Assembly: GCA_028718045.1 (NCBI GenBank)
Contig: JAQUMQ010000021.1
Location: forward strand, 1 to 11,668
DNA from: Actinomycetota bacterium
Lineage (GTDB): Bacteria; Actinomycetota; Humimicrobiia; Humimicrobiales; Humimicrobiaceae
Direction: 5' to 3'
Length of the DNA: 11,668 bases
Below the pieces are notes generated by a model. The model saw nothing but the letters and a program-made list of their open reading frames with translations. It was not told where the DNA came from and made no database searches. The translations under genes and the position numbers were made by a program. The stretch's first letter is position 1; every line of letters starts with the position of its first letter. Below are positions 5,582-11,668 of this stretch, one piece after another.

Positions 5582-6679
5582 TTACTTTTGCCACCAGTTG
5601 ATTTGGTTATCGGTTAAATCAGTCCCAAGCAACTTGCCTTCGTAATTAAAAACAGCGCTTTTGCAAATAATCATTTTGTCAGACCATTTTTCGCAATTTG
5701 CGGAAATCATTCTTGCCATCAGATCAAAAACGTCATGTGATTTAAAATTTAAAATTAACTCTGCCGCATTCTCGGCTGTTTTGCATTGTGCTTCGATCGT
5801 TTTTGCTAAATCATCAAGCTTCATCTCTCTGACAATTCCGACTATTGTCTTGATCCTCCTGTCACCAATTCTTGAAGATGTATCTTGCATTCCGGCAGCA
5901 ATCTTTACCAGCTTTCCTATATGACCGCATACAAGCAGCTTTTCAACTTTTTTTTGCGCAGCACATTTTACTGCATAGCCAATATGATTGGAAGTTTGAA
6001 CTATTCTTTCCTGAGTTACCTTAAAATAATTTTTACATAGCCTCTCGCCTATATTTCCCGGAACAAAAATTATATTCTTGAAACCTCGAGATAAAGTCAT
6101 GTCTATCATCAGGCATATCGTTTTTTTTATTGCATCCACTGACTTTGGCTCGACATAACCCGAAGTTCCCAATACCGATAAACCTCCGACGATACCAATC
6201 CTCGGATTAAATGTTTGTTTTGCCAATTCTTTTCCTTCGGGAAATATAATTTCTATGCTATATCCGTTTCCGGATTTCACCAGCTCTTTGACATTATCGA
6301 ATATCATTTTTTTAGGACATGGATTTATCGCAGGCTCGCCTACTTTCACCTGAAGACCGGGCAGCGTAACAATCCCTACGCCTTTACCGCCTTTTATGTC
6401 AATTCCGGCATTGTTTTTCTTTTTTACTCTGACTACGATTTCCATTCCGTTCGTGATGTCGGGATCATCTCCCGAATCTTTAATCGAAGAAAATTCAATC
6501 CATTTTTTATTATGCTTTACGGATTTAAACTTTATTTTTTCTGTCTCCCCATGTGGCATTTTTATAAGGCAATAGTCATTTAAAACTCCGGTTTCAAAAA
6601 AAGTAATCCCTGCCTTAGCCGAAGCCGCGACATAAGAACCTGTCGTGTACCCTCTTTTTAAAATATTATTCTCTTTCAT
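5582..6679 (-). CDS. cbiD: Cobalt-precorrin-5B (C1)-methyltransferase CbiD
   Basis: CbiD methylates C-1 of the corrin ring, using S-adenosylmethionine, in the anaerobic cobalamin pathway. The 365-residue protein carries the family opening 'RGYTTGS' right after a short N-terminus, then 'LGTSGYVEPKS', 'FVPGNIGE', 'QTSNHIGYA' and 'VCGHIGKLVKIAAG', in order and at family-typical length. I chose the ATG at 6679. An in-frame TTG at 6694 would add five residues, and neither has a good Shine-Dalgarno. It is the last gene of cbiA-cbiC-cbiD, 21 nt after cbiC, suggesting translational coupling. No terminator is visible after it, and the next gene is convergent 3 nt away. Confidence 0.93.
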   Translation of the reverse strand: MKENNILKRGYTTGSYVAASAKAGITFFETGVLNDYCLIKMPHGETEKIKFKSVKHNKKWIEFSSIKDSGDDPDITNGMEIVVRVKKKNNAGIDIKGGKGVGIVTLPGLQVKVGEPAINPCPKKMIFDNVKELVKSGNGYSIEIIFPEGKELAKQTFNPRIGIVGGLSVLGTSGYVEPKSVDAIKKTICLMIDMTLSRGFKNIIFVPGNIGERLCKNYFKVTQERIVQTSNHIGYAVKCAAQKKVEKLLVCGHIGKLVKIAAGMQDTSSRIGDRRIKTIVGIVREMKLDDLAKTIEAQCKTAENAAELILNFKSHDVFDLMARMISANCEKWSDKMIICKSAVFNYEGKLLGTDLTDNQINWWQK

Positions 6680-6700
6680 TTGATCGTCAACCAAGCATTT

Positions 6701-7354
6701 TTATGCATAATCAGCATTTTCACGCATTATATAAATATTAATCAAAGCATTAAAAACAGCGCTTGCCAGATTGCTCCCCCCTCTCGTACCAGGTAGTGTT
6801 ATAAACGGTATATCGGACTGAGAAGAAAGATATTTTTTAGAATCGGCTGCACCGACAAACCCAACAGGAATTCCTATAATCAAGGAAGGTTTGAGGTTTT
6901 CATCTTCTTTAATCATCGACAACAATTCCAAAAGAGCGGTGGGAGCATTGCCGATCACGGTTATGGATCTCGGTAAGTACTCGGCGAGAGCTCTCATTGA
7001 TAACGCAGCTCTTGTTTTCCCTGTTTGATTAGATTTCTCAAAAATATTTTCTTTATCTATTGCGCAAAAATATTTATTTCCATTTTGTGTCAGCCATTTT
7101 TTTCTTATTCCCGCTTCTACCATCCTCGAATCGGTTATTATATTGCATTTGGACCTTAAAGCATCCTCTGATGCATCGACGGCTTTTTTGGAAATATCAA
7201 CCTTCCAGTATAAACCGGCATCGCCAGCGGCATGCGTTATTCTTGATCTTATTTCCTTTTCCTCAGGATCAAGTTTGGGATTTCCCATTAAATCATCAAT
7301 GATTTTAAAACTTTCTTCTTCTATGTGATTTCTTATTATTTTCATTTTCCTCAT
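6701..7354 (-). CDS. cbiC: Cobalt-precorrin-8 methylmutase CbiC
   Basis: CbiC moves the C-11 methyl group to C-12, turning cobalt-precorrin-8 into cobyrinate. The 217-residue protein contains the catalytic histidine H41 in 'RITHAAGD', plus 'VIGNAPTALLEL', 'GIPVGFVGAADSK' and the C-terminal 'LPGTRGGSN', all family hallmarks in their usual order and at full length. Two starts are possible: ATG at 7354, or ATG at 7345 preceded closely by GAGG. The difference is three residues. It begins 11 nt after the cbiA stop and is followed 21 nt later by cbiD, so all three are almost certainly one transcript. Corrin-ring enzymes of this set act in the cytoplasm. Confidence 0.94.
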   Translation of the reverse strand: MRKMKIIRNHIEEESFKIIDDLMGNPKLDPEEKEIRSRITHAAGDAGLYWKVDISKKAVDASEDALRSKCNIITDSRMVEAGIRKKWLTQNGNKYFCAIDKENIFEKSNQTGKTRAALSMRALAEYLPRSITVIGNAPTALLELLSMIKEDENLKPSLIIGIPVGFVGAADSKKYLSSQSDIPFITLPGTRGGSNLASAVFNALINIYIMRENADYA

Positions 7355-7365
7355 CTCTTATGAAT

Positions 7366-8787
7366 TCATGGCATCTCGCTTATTTTCTTTGATCTATAAA
7401 CACGGGCACGGCTTATCAAACCGGATACAAGAGATATATTGCCTATGAAATGGGCATGCAGATACGTGGCAAAAAGGTTACCGTTTGCAAATCCGTCAAG
7501 GTTGCCATTCGCACCCTCTTCATATTTCGATCTTAATATATAAGGCTTGTATTTATCGGGTAATTCTTCGACTGAAAAGGAATGATGAAACTCGTGCCCC
7601 CTGACTTTCATGCCCGCATTGCCGACGATGGTATCGAACCTTGTTTGAGCAAGCTTATAACCAAATCCTTTCAGTTTTTCGCTTAATTTAATATCCGCCG
7701 GTATCAGTCCAAGCATTGGATATACCTTATTTTTTTTGTCTATAAAACTTTTTGCAAGATATATGAATCCGCCGCACTCCGCATATATCGGTAGCCCATG
7801 TTTGTAAAGCTTTAGGATATCATTTTTTAATGATTTGTTCTCTGATAATCTCTTGGCAAACACTTCCGGAAAACCTCCCCACAAAATAAGCAAATCGATA
7901 TCCTTATCAAGACAACTATCCTTTAAAGGACTGAAAGGCATACATTCCGCTCCCATCATTTTTAAAATATCGATATTCTGCCTGTAAAAAAAACTAAAAG
8001 CGCTATCAAACGAATATGCGATTTTTAGCTTATAATCATCATGTAAGCATGCAGTGTCAAATGGACGGTAGCTACTTTTATAATTAAAATCCGAAGCGTT
8101 GTAAGCAATCTCGAGTATCTTTTCGATGTCAAAATTTTTTTCTGCCTGTTTGGTGGCATTATCGATGAAAACTTCCAAATCCTTTTTTTCGAAAACAGTT
8201 GTAAGCCCGAGATATCTTTCTTTGACTGAAAGATTTCTGTCATTTACGAGATTGCCAAGAACTTTTATCTTAAGTCTTTTTTCTATGGCTTCTTTTAAAA
8301 GCTTATAATGTTTTTGCCCCGAAACCTTGGCAAGTATCAGGCCTTCTATGTTTATGCTTTTGTCAAAGTTCAAGAACCCTTCGATCATTGCACATACCGA
8401 TTCGCCTATTTTCTCACAATTGATACATAGTATTACCGGTACACCCAACAATCTTGCCATTTCCGCAGTGCTGCAATCTCCGCCATCGAAAAGCCCCATC
8501 ACTCCCTCCATCAGCGATATATCTGCGTTTGAGGATTTTTTAAAAAAAGTATAATTTATATTATCTCTGCCCATTAACCATAAATCCAAATTATACGCGT
8601 CTTTTCCAGCAGCATGTGTCAGATATGCGGTATCTATATAATCGGGCCCTATCTTATATGGTTGAACATTTATATTCTTTTTTCTTAATGCACCGATTAA
8701 GCCAATACTTATGGTTGTCTTGCAACAACCGCTCGATATACCACCTATTATCAACCTCGGTCTCTTGTATGTTTTTTTATCGCTCAT
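7366..8787 (-). CDS. cbiA: Cobyrinate a,c-diamide synthase CbiA
   Basis: CbiA uses ATP and glutamine to amidate the a and c side chains of cobyrinate. From the ATG at 8787 the protein is 473 residues, the usual length. An upstream in-frame GTG at 8859 would add 24 residues unlike the family, so I reject it; no clear Shine-Dalgarno is seen for either. The N-terminal domain has a P-loop at 16-25, 'PYKIGPDYID', 'NLDLWLMG' and 'LMEGVMGLFDG'. The C-terminal glutaminase domain has the nucleophile Cys338 ('YAECGGF') and His near 444 ('YLHAHF'). The oddity is the P-loop: 'SSGCCKTT' instead of 'SxGxGKTT', with Cys22 replacing the glycine before Lys23. It is the first gene of cbiA-cbiC-cbiD and is divergent from a riboswitch-controlled uptake gene. 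Confidence 0.93.
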   Translation of the reverse strand: MSDKKTYKRPRLIIGGISSGCCKTTISIGLIGALRKKNINVQPYKIGPDYIDTAYLTHAAGKDAYNLDLWLMGRDNINYTFFKKSSNADISLMEGVMGLFDGGDCSTAEMARLLGVPVILCINCEKIGESVCAMIEGFLNFDKSINIEGLILAKVSGQKHYKLLKEAIEKRLKIKVLGNLVNDRNLSVKERYLGLTTVFEKKDLEVFIDNATKQAEKNFDIEKILEIAYNASDFNYKSSYRPFDTACLHDDYKLKIAYSFDSAFSFFYRQNIDILKMMGAECMPFSPLKDSCLDKDIDLLILWGGFPEVFAKRLSENKSLKNDILKLYKHGLPIYAECGGFIYLAKSFIDKKNKVYPMLGLIPADIKLSEKLKGFGYKLAQTRFDTIVGNAGMKVRGHEFHHSFSVEELPDKYKPYILRSKYEEGANGNLDGFANGNLFATYLHAHFIGNISLVSGLISRARVYRSKKISEMP

Positions 8788-8926
8788 TGTTTTTAATGAT
8801 ACAGCCAGATTCGAAAATATGATATGTGCCGGTATGTATGACTTATTCGAAAAAAACACGGCAAAATATTAAATCAAAATCATAAATATTTTAAGAAACA
8901 AAATCAACTTATGAACCAAAATGCTT

Positions 8927-8948
8927 GCAGGATATATTCTATACCTGC
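8927..8948. repeat. Hairpin/inverted repeat in the cbiA upstream region
   Basis: GCAGG (8927-8931) and CCTGC (8944-8948) are inverted arms, extendable by three A-T pairs (ATA/TAT) with one bulged A. It stands out as the GC-richest symmetric element in the divergent region. It may be a protein-binding site or an RNA hairpin in the cbiA leader. No T-run follows on either strand. Confidence 0.3.
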
Positions 8949-9033
8949 TGATTTCAAATATTTTATGACACTATATATAATATATACTATATGAACTTTT
9001 TTGAAAATCTGCGAAATAGCCAAGAAATAGCAT

Positions 9034-9062
9034 TTGCTTTTTTTAAGATACGCTATTAGAAT
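9034..9062 (+). promoter_or_regulatory. Putative promoter of the riboswitch-btuF transcript
   Basis: TTGCTT (9034-9039) and TAGAAT (9057-9062) are separated by exactly 17 nt. The -10 matches 5 of 6 consensus bases and the -35 matches 3 of 6. The start site near 9069 would put the aptamer about 40 nt into the transcript. This is the best pair I found in this interval. Confidence 0.4.
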
Positions 9063-9107
9063 TTCAATAGATTTAAAAAATGTTTGTTTGAAATCATATA
9101 TAAAAAA

Positions 9108-9262
9108 TTGTTTGATGCAATTTGCAAAAGGGAATCCAGTGAAAAGCTGGAACGGTACCGCCACTGTAATTGGGTGTGTGCTCTTCAAAATGCCACTAGC
9201 TTTAAAATAAGCCGGGAAGGCGAAGAGTAAAGTCCCAAAAGTCAGGAGACCTAAAAAAACAA
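9108..9262 (+). promoter_or_regulatory. Cobalamin (B12) riboswitch aptamer
   Basis: The conserved core of the class-I cobalamin riboswitch is present in order on the plus strand: GGGAAT (9130-9135); the CCAG/CTGG stem (9136-9139 with 9147-9150); GCCACTG (9160-9166); a CTCTTC/GAAGAG helix (9181-9186 with 9222-9227); GGGAAGGCG (9214-9222); and the B12 box AGTCAGGAGACC (9240-9251). A closing P1 of TTGTTT (9108-9113) with AAACAA (9257-9262) is possible. The element binds adenosylcobalamin or a related corrinoid. Two hairpins with T-runs follow, so it most likely works by transcription termination, switching off the downstream binding-protein gene when B12 is plentiful. The call is strong; exact ends are approximate. 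Confidence 0.93.
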
Positions 9263-9270
9263 AGCAGTTA

Positions 9271-9307
9271 CTGCTCTTCGGATTAAAGAGTGTAATTTTT
9301 TTATTTA
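9271..9307 (+). terminator. Weak hairpin with T-run just after the aptamer
   Basis: CTCTT (9274-9278) pairs with AAGAG (9286-9290) around a 7-nt loop, extendable by two wobble pairs, and is followed by a run of seven T at 9296-9302. It could be a first, weak terminator, an antiterminator component, or the loop hairpin that kisses the aptamer. A smaller GCAG-TTA-CTGC hairpin (9264-9274) overlaps its 5' side. Confidence 0.35.
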
Positions 9308-9320
9308 AAAAGATTAATTT

Positions 9321-9354
9321 AACCCGGAGGCAAACAGCTTTCCGGGTTTTTTAT
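9321..9354 (+). terminator. Intrinsic terminator of the B12 riboswitch
   Basis: A perfect 8-bp stem, AACCCGGA (9321-9328) with TCCGGGTT (9341-9348) and a 12-nt loop, is followed by an uninterrupted T-run. It lies about 60 nt after the B12 box and well before the gene, as expected for a ligand-controlled terminator. Confidence 0.85.
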
Positions 9355-9359
9355 TTTCC

Positions 9360-9653
9360 ATAAAAAAATACATGTCATGGCAGGAAAAAATTTTGCCAGA
9401 AAAGAAAAAAAATTTTAGCCATTGCTTGGCAGAGGATTTAATTTAATTTTATGTTAAAAACCGATGTAGTTCATTATCGATACATATATCTTAAATATCA
9501 TAAATGCCCAAGTAAGCAAAACAATAAATTTATGAAAATTTAACGTAAGCCACACAGATTTATTAATTGAAACCGGTCTTTGATAAATTCTATTTAAATC
9601 GGAACAAATAAAAAGCAGAAACATAAATAAACAAGATAAAAAAGGGAGAGAAA
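9360..9653 (+). other. Long untranslated leader between terminator and binding-protein gene
   Basis: About 290 AT-rich bases lie between the riboswitch terminator and the TTG start. They contain a triplet of short complementary segments, TGGCA (9378-9382), TGCCA (9394-9398) and TGGCA (9427-9431), where the middle one can pair with either side. A weak promoter-like pair (TTGAAA 9567-9572, TATTTA 9591-9596) follows. A 24-codon frame at 9372-9446 has no Shine-Dalgarno and I do not call it. Nothing else is recognisable. Confidence 0.5.
9644..9648 (+). promoter_or_regulatory. Ribosome binding site deciding a TTG start
   Basis: GGGAG, within AAAGGGAGAG, sits 5 nt before TTG 9654. No ATG or GTG at a better distance would retain the signal peptide, so the TTG is the likely start. 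Confidence 0.7.
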
Positions 9654-10751
9654 TTGTTAAAAGAAAGATTGAAATCAAAACTCATTTTCATAGCTGTTAT
9701 AATTTTGATAATGGCTTTGGCTTTATCGATTTTAACCTTTGCGGGATGTAAAAGCAACAATCCAAAAGCGGCTTCCGGTATTTCTGAAAGCAGTGGAACT
9801 ATTGCGGAAGTATCCGAAAGTTCATCCGAAACAAATAAGAATGCTTCCGCAGAAATTACCGGCAAAACAAGCGACGAACAGATCCAGGATCCGATTGAAG
9901 TAACGGATGGAATGGGCAACAAGATAACTTTAGAAAAACCTGCCCGGAGGATAATAGTCTTTTCGCCGTCTATACTTGAAATATTCGAAGGATTAAACGC
10001 CATGGATACGGTCGCCGAAATTGACACCTGGAGCGTTCAGAATAATGAACCTCTGGCAAAAGGATACAAGGGAGCGGGAGATGCAAATGGAATAAATTTC
10101 GAAACCGTCGCCAAAATAAATCCTGACCTTGTTATAGTTGTGGGATCAAATTATGCTTCAGATTCTTCCAACGAATTTACCAAGCTTTCCGATTTGGGAT
10201 ATAAAATTTATATGTCCAGCTCGACAAGCCTTGAAGGAACTTATACCGAAATAAAAAACATCGGTAAAATCATCGGAAAAGCCGAGGAAGGAAAAATTTT
10301 AAGTGAAAACTTAAGAAAACAAGTCGAAGAAATTTACGGAAAGATAAAGAACCTACCTGAAAAAAATAACCCGAAAGTTTTTTACATGGTTTGGAGCGAT
10401 CCCATAATGAGTGCGGGCAAGAATACTTTTGTAAATGAACTCATAGAAAAAGCCGGCGGCATAAACATTGTTGCAGAAGACGGACTTGCAGACTGGCCTG
10501 AATACAGTATCGAAAGGCTTATCTCGAACAATCCGGATATTATAATTGCTCCAATTTCAATGGCGGCAGATCCTGACGTGATATTAAAAGATACAAAGTT
10601 TGCGACAATAAACGCCGTCATCAATAAAAGAGTGTATTCGATACCGGATAATCCTATTTCCAGACCAAACCAGAATGTCATAAAAGGGCTGACAATGATG
10701 TCCATGGCCATCCATCCTGAAATATTCGGAGAATTTGAACTGATAGAATAG
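9654..10751 (+). CDS. btuF: ABC-transporter corrinoid-binding lipoprotein (BtuF-like)
   Basis: This 365-residue protein starts at TTG 9654. It has a lipoprotein signal peptide: basic N-terminus, hydrophobic core 10-28, lipobox 'FAGC' with Cys32. A Ser/Thr/Glu-rich linker (about 33-78) follows. The rest is a class III periplasmic binding domain (BtuF/FhuD/TroA type): 'VTDGMGNKITLEKPARRIIVFSPS' is the family opening, and 'INPDLVIV' and 'NPDIIIAP' are typical strands. It would capture corrinoid outside the membrane and hand it to a BtuCD-type permease/ATPase. The cobalamin riboswitch ahead of it is the main reason for preferring corrinoid over siderophore or heme. No permease or ATPase gene follows: a terminator comes 59 nt after the stop. 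Family certain; ligand well supported by context. Confidence 0.85.
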   Translation: MLKERLKSKLIFIAVIILIMALALSILTFAGCKSNNPKAASGISESSGTIAEVSESSSETNKNASAEITGKTSDEQIQDPIEVTDGMGNKITLEKPARRIIVFSPSILEIFEGLNAMDTVAEIDTWSVQNNEPLAKGYKGAGDANGINFETVAKINPDLVIVVGSNYASDSSNEFTKLSDLGYKIYMSSSTSLEGTYTEIKNIGKIIGKAEEGKILSENLRKQVEEIYGKIKNLPEKNNPKVFYMVWSDPIMSAGKNTFVNELIEKAGGINIVAEDGLADWPEYSIERLISNNPDIIIAPISMAADPDVILKDTKFATINAVINKRVYSIPDNPISRPNQNVIKGLTMMSMAIHPEIFGEFELIE

Positions 10752-10809
10752 ATGGATTTGATTGTAGACCGGATCAATAAAATATTGCCTTATTAATGGC
10801 TATATAGCT

Positions 10810-10850
10810 CACCCTGATGATTATCCAAAATTATCAGGGTGTATTTTTTT
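10810..10850 (+). terminator. Intrinsic terminator after btuF
   Basis: A perfect 9-bp stem, CACCCTGAT (10810-10818) with ATCAGGGTG (10833-10841), is followed by TATTTTTTT. It ends plus-strand transcription of the binding-protein gene and overlaps the stop codon of convergent nuoN. On the minus strand the stem is not followed by a T-run, so it is not an obvious bidirectional terminator. Confidence 0.85.
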
Positions 10851-11668
10851 ATTTCACAAAATTAAAAGGATTTAACGAAATGGAATTTTGAGATACTTTT
10901 ACGAATACAGACGGAAAGATCACCATCAATAAGGTTAGGGCTGCACAGATTGTTATGATGATCAAATAAATTACCGGTATTTCCAAATAAAAATTTTTGT
11001 CTATGTTGCTTGGAGCTTTTGTAAAATACATTTGTTTTACTATGTTCATATAATAATAAAGAGATATGACACTGGTCAAAACACCTATTATAACAAGCCA
11101 TGCATAATTAGAATTGATGCCTGCCTGAAAAACAAAAAGTTTTCCAATAAAACCCGCAAACGGAGGAATGCCGACCATCGAAACAAGAAATACGGTCATC
11201 ATAATTGCCAGATACGGGCTTGACTGGCTCAATCCCGAAAAAGCACTGATACTTTCGGATTTTGCCGATTTTTCGACAACCATTGCAACCGCAAAAGCTC
11301 CGAGATTCATCACAATATAAGCCATCATATATATCAATATAGACCATTGAGCGTCAGCGCTTGCTGCCGTGAAACCGATCAACATATAGCCACCGTGCGA
11401 TATGCTCGAGTAAGCCATGAGTCTTTTGAAGTTCTTTTGCGGAAGGGCGCTTATGTTTCCCAAAATCATGCTTAAAACCGACATGACTGCGATGACAAGC
11501 ACTATCCACTTTAAAGTACCATAATTGCCAAAACCGACATAAAGAATCCTTATAAATCCCGCAAATGCGGCAAATTTTACTATCGATGTTATGATCAAAG
11601 CAACAATCGTAGGCGAGCCTTCATATGTATCGGGTGCCCAAAAATGAAAAGGGACTGCCGCTATTTTG
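10849..11668 (-). CDS. nuoN: NADH-quinone oxidoreductase subunit N, C-terminal part (runs off right edge)
   Basis: Reading leftward from the window edge, the frame opens with 'KIAAVPFHFWAPDTYEG', the conserved lysine-bearing motif of NuoN/MrpD-type antiporter-like subunits. It continues through 'KRLMAYSSISHGGYMLIG', then 'VSMVGIPPFAGFIGK' and several more membrane helices to a TAA at 10849-10851. About 272 of the usual roughly 480-500 residues are present, so the N-terminal half is outside. A TTG at 11598 is internal, not the start. NuoN is one of the proton-pumping membrane subunits of complex I and normally ends the nuo operon, so the rest of complex I probably lies to the right. Its presence implies a membrane electron-transport chain. 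Confidence 0.92.
   Translation of the reverse strand, partial: KIAAVPFHFWAPDTYEGSPTIVALIITSIVKFAAFAGFIRILYVGFGNYGTLKWIVLVIAVMSVLSMILGNISALPQKNFKRLMAYSSISHGGYMLIGFTAASADAQWSILIYMMAYIVMNLGAFAVAMVVEKSAKSESISAFSGLSQSSPYLAIMMTVFLVSMVGIPPFAGFIGKLFVFQAGINSNYAWLVIIGVLTSVISLYYYMNIVKQMYFTKAPSNIDKNFYLEIPVIYLIIITICAALTLLMVIFPSVFVKVSQNSISLNPFNFVK

Larger units (their letters stand above)
8788..9107. other. Divergent control region between cbiA and the B12 riboswitch
   Basis: About 320 AT-rich bases separate the cbiA start from the riboswitch and must hold the promoters of both. The leftward promoter cannot be pinned down: 8951-9000 is full of TATATA runs. I searched both strands for a second B12 box ahead of cbiA and see none. 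A frame open on the minus strand across 8904-9188 overlaps the riboswitch and looks spurious. No gene is supported here. Confidence 0.5.

Noticed and set aside
8788..8859. N-terminal extension of CbiA from GTG 8859
   Set aside because: The 24 extra residues do not resemble CbiA and the ATG at 8787 gives the normal spacing to the P-loop. There is no Shine-Dalgarno to favour the GTG.
8904..9188. Open frame of 94 codons on the minus strand
   Set aside because: It runs antisense across the conserved part of the cobalamin riboswitch, has no recognisable domain and sits in AT-rich DNA, so it is a by-chance frame.
9454..9678. Hydrophobic 74-codon frame on the minus strand
   Set aside because: It overlaps the start and ribosome binding site of the binding-protein gene. 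Its hydrophobicity follows from AT-rich reverse reading (Phe/Ile/Leu codons).
10382..10777. Minus-strand frame of 131 codons within btuF
   Set aside because: It is antisense to the well-supported binding-protein gene and has no domain of its own.
1..11668. CRISPR arrays, tRNA or rRNA genes, insertion sequences, integrase or prophage genes
   Set aside because: No regularly spaced repeats, cloverleaf-like segments, transposase motifs or flanking terminal repeats were seen on either strand.

Overview
The window is AT-rich bacterial DNA. It reads like an anaerobic or facultatively anaerobic, low-GC organism: it has anaerobic (cobalt-early) cobalamin genes, a B12 riboswitch, an archaeal-type cupin phosphoglucose isomerase, a proton-pumping NADH dehydrogenase subunit and several TTG/weak-SD starts. 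The Ser/Thr-rich linker after the lipobox of the binding protein is common in Gram-positive-like lipoproteins. I cannot name the taxon. An uncultured low-GC lineage would fit as well as a Firmicute.

Layout. (1) Positions 1-3998, minus strand, read right to left: a tightly spaced five-gene run (gaps 44-61 nt) of Gfo/Idh/MocA dehydrogenase, phosphotriesterase-family hydrolase, cupin-type glucose-6-phosphate isomerase, D-2-hydroxyacid dehydrogenase and a truncated shikimate-dehydrogenase-like protein that runs off the left edge. This looks like a sugar, sugar-acid or cyclitol pathway operon that I cannot match to a named pathway. A promoter candidate lies at 4053-4086. (2) 3999-4447: an intergenic stretch with one possible small membrane ORF. 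(3) 4448-5578, plus strand: a ZIP-family metal transporter and a small 2TM-domain protein. (4) 5582-8787, minus strand: cbiA-cbiC-cbiD, three steps of cobalamin corrin-ring synthesis. (5) 8788-9653: a divergent control region with a cobalamin riboswitch on the plus strand, a strong intrinsic terminator and a long leader. (6) 9654-10751, plus strand: a BtuF-like lipoprotein, taken to be corrinoid-binding because of its riboswitch. (7) 10849-11668, minus strand: the C-terminal half of NuoN, convergent with the binding protein.

How it fits together. The centre is a vitamin B12 locus: biosynthesis genes on one strand, and uptake under riboswitch control on the other. No B12 box is visible ahead of cbiA, so only the uptake gene appears to have local riboswitch control. 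The most unusual items are the uncharacterised five-enzyme operon, a CbiA whose nucleotide-binding loop has Cys in place of the normally invariant Gly before Lys, and a repeated segment in the riboswitch leader that could swap strands with an aptamer helix.
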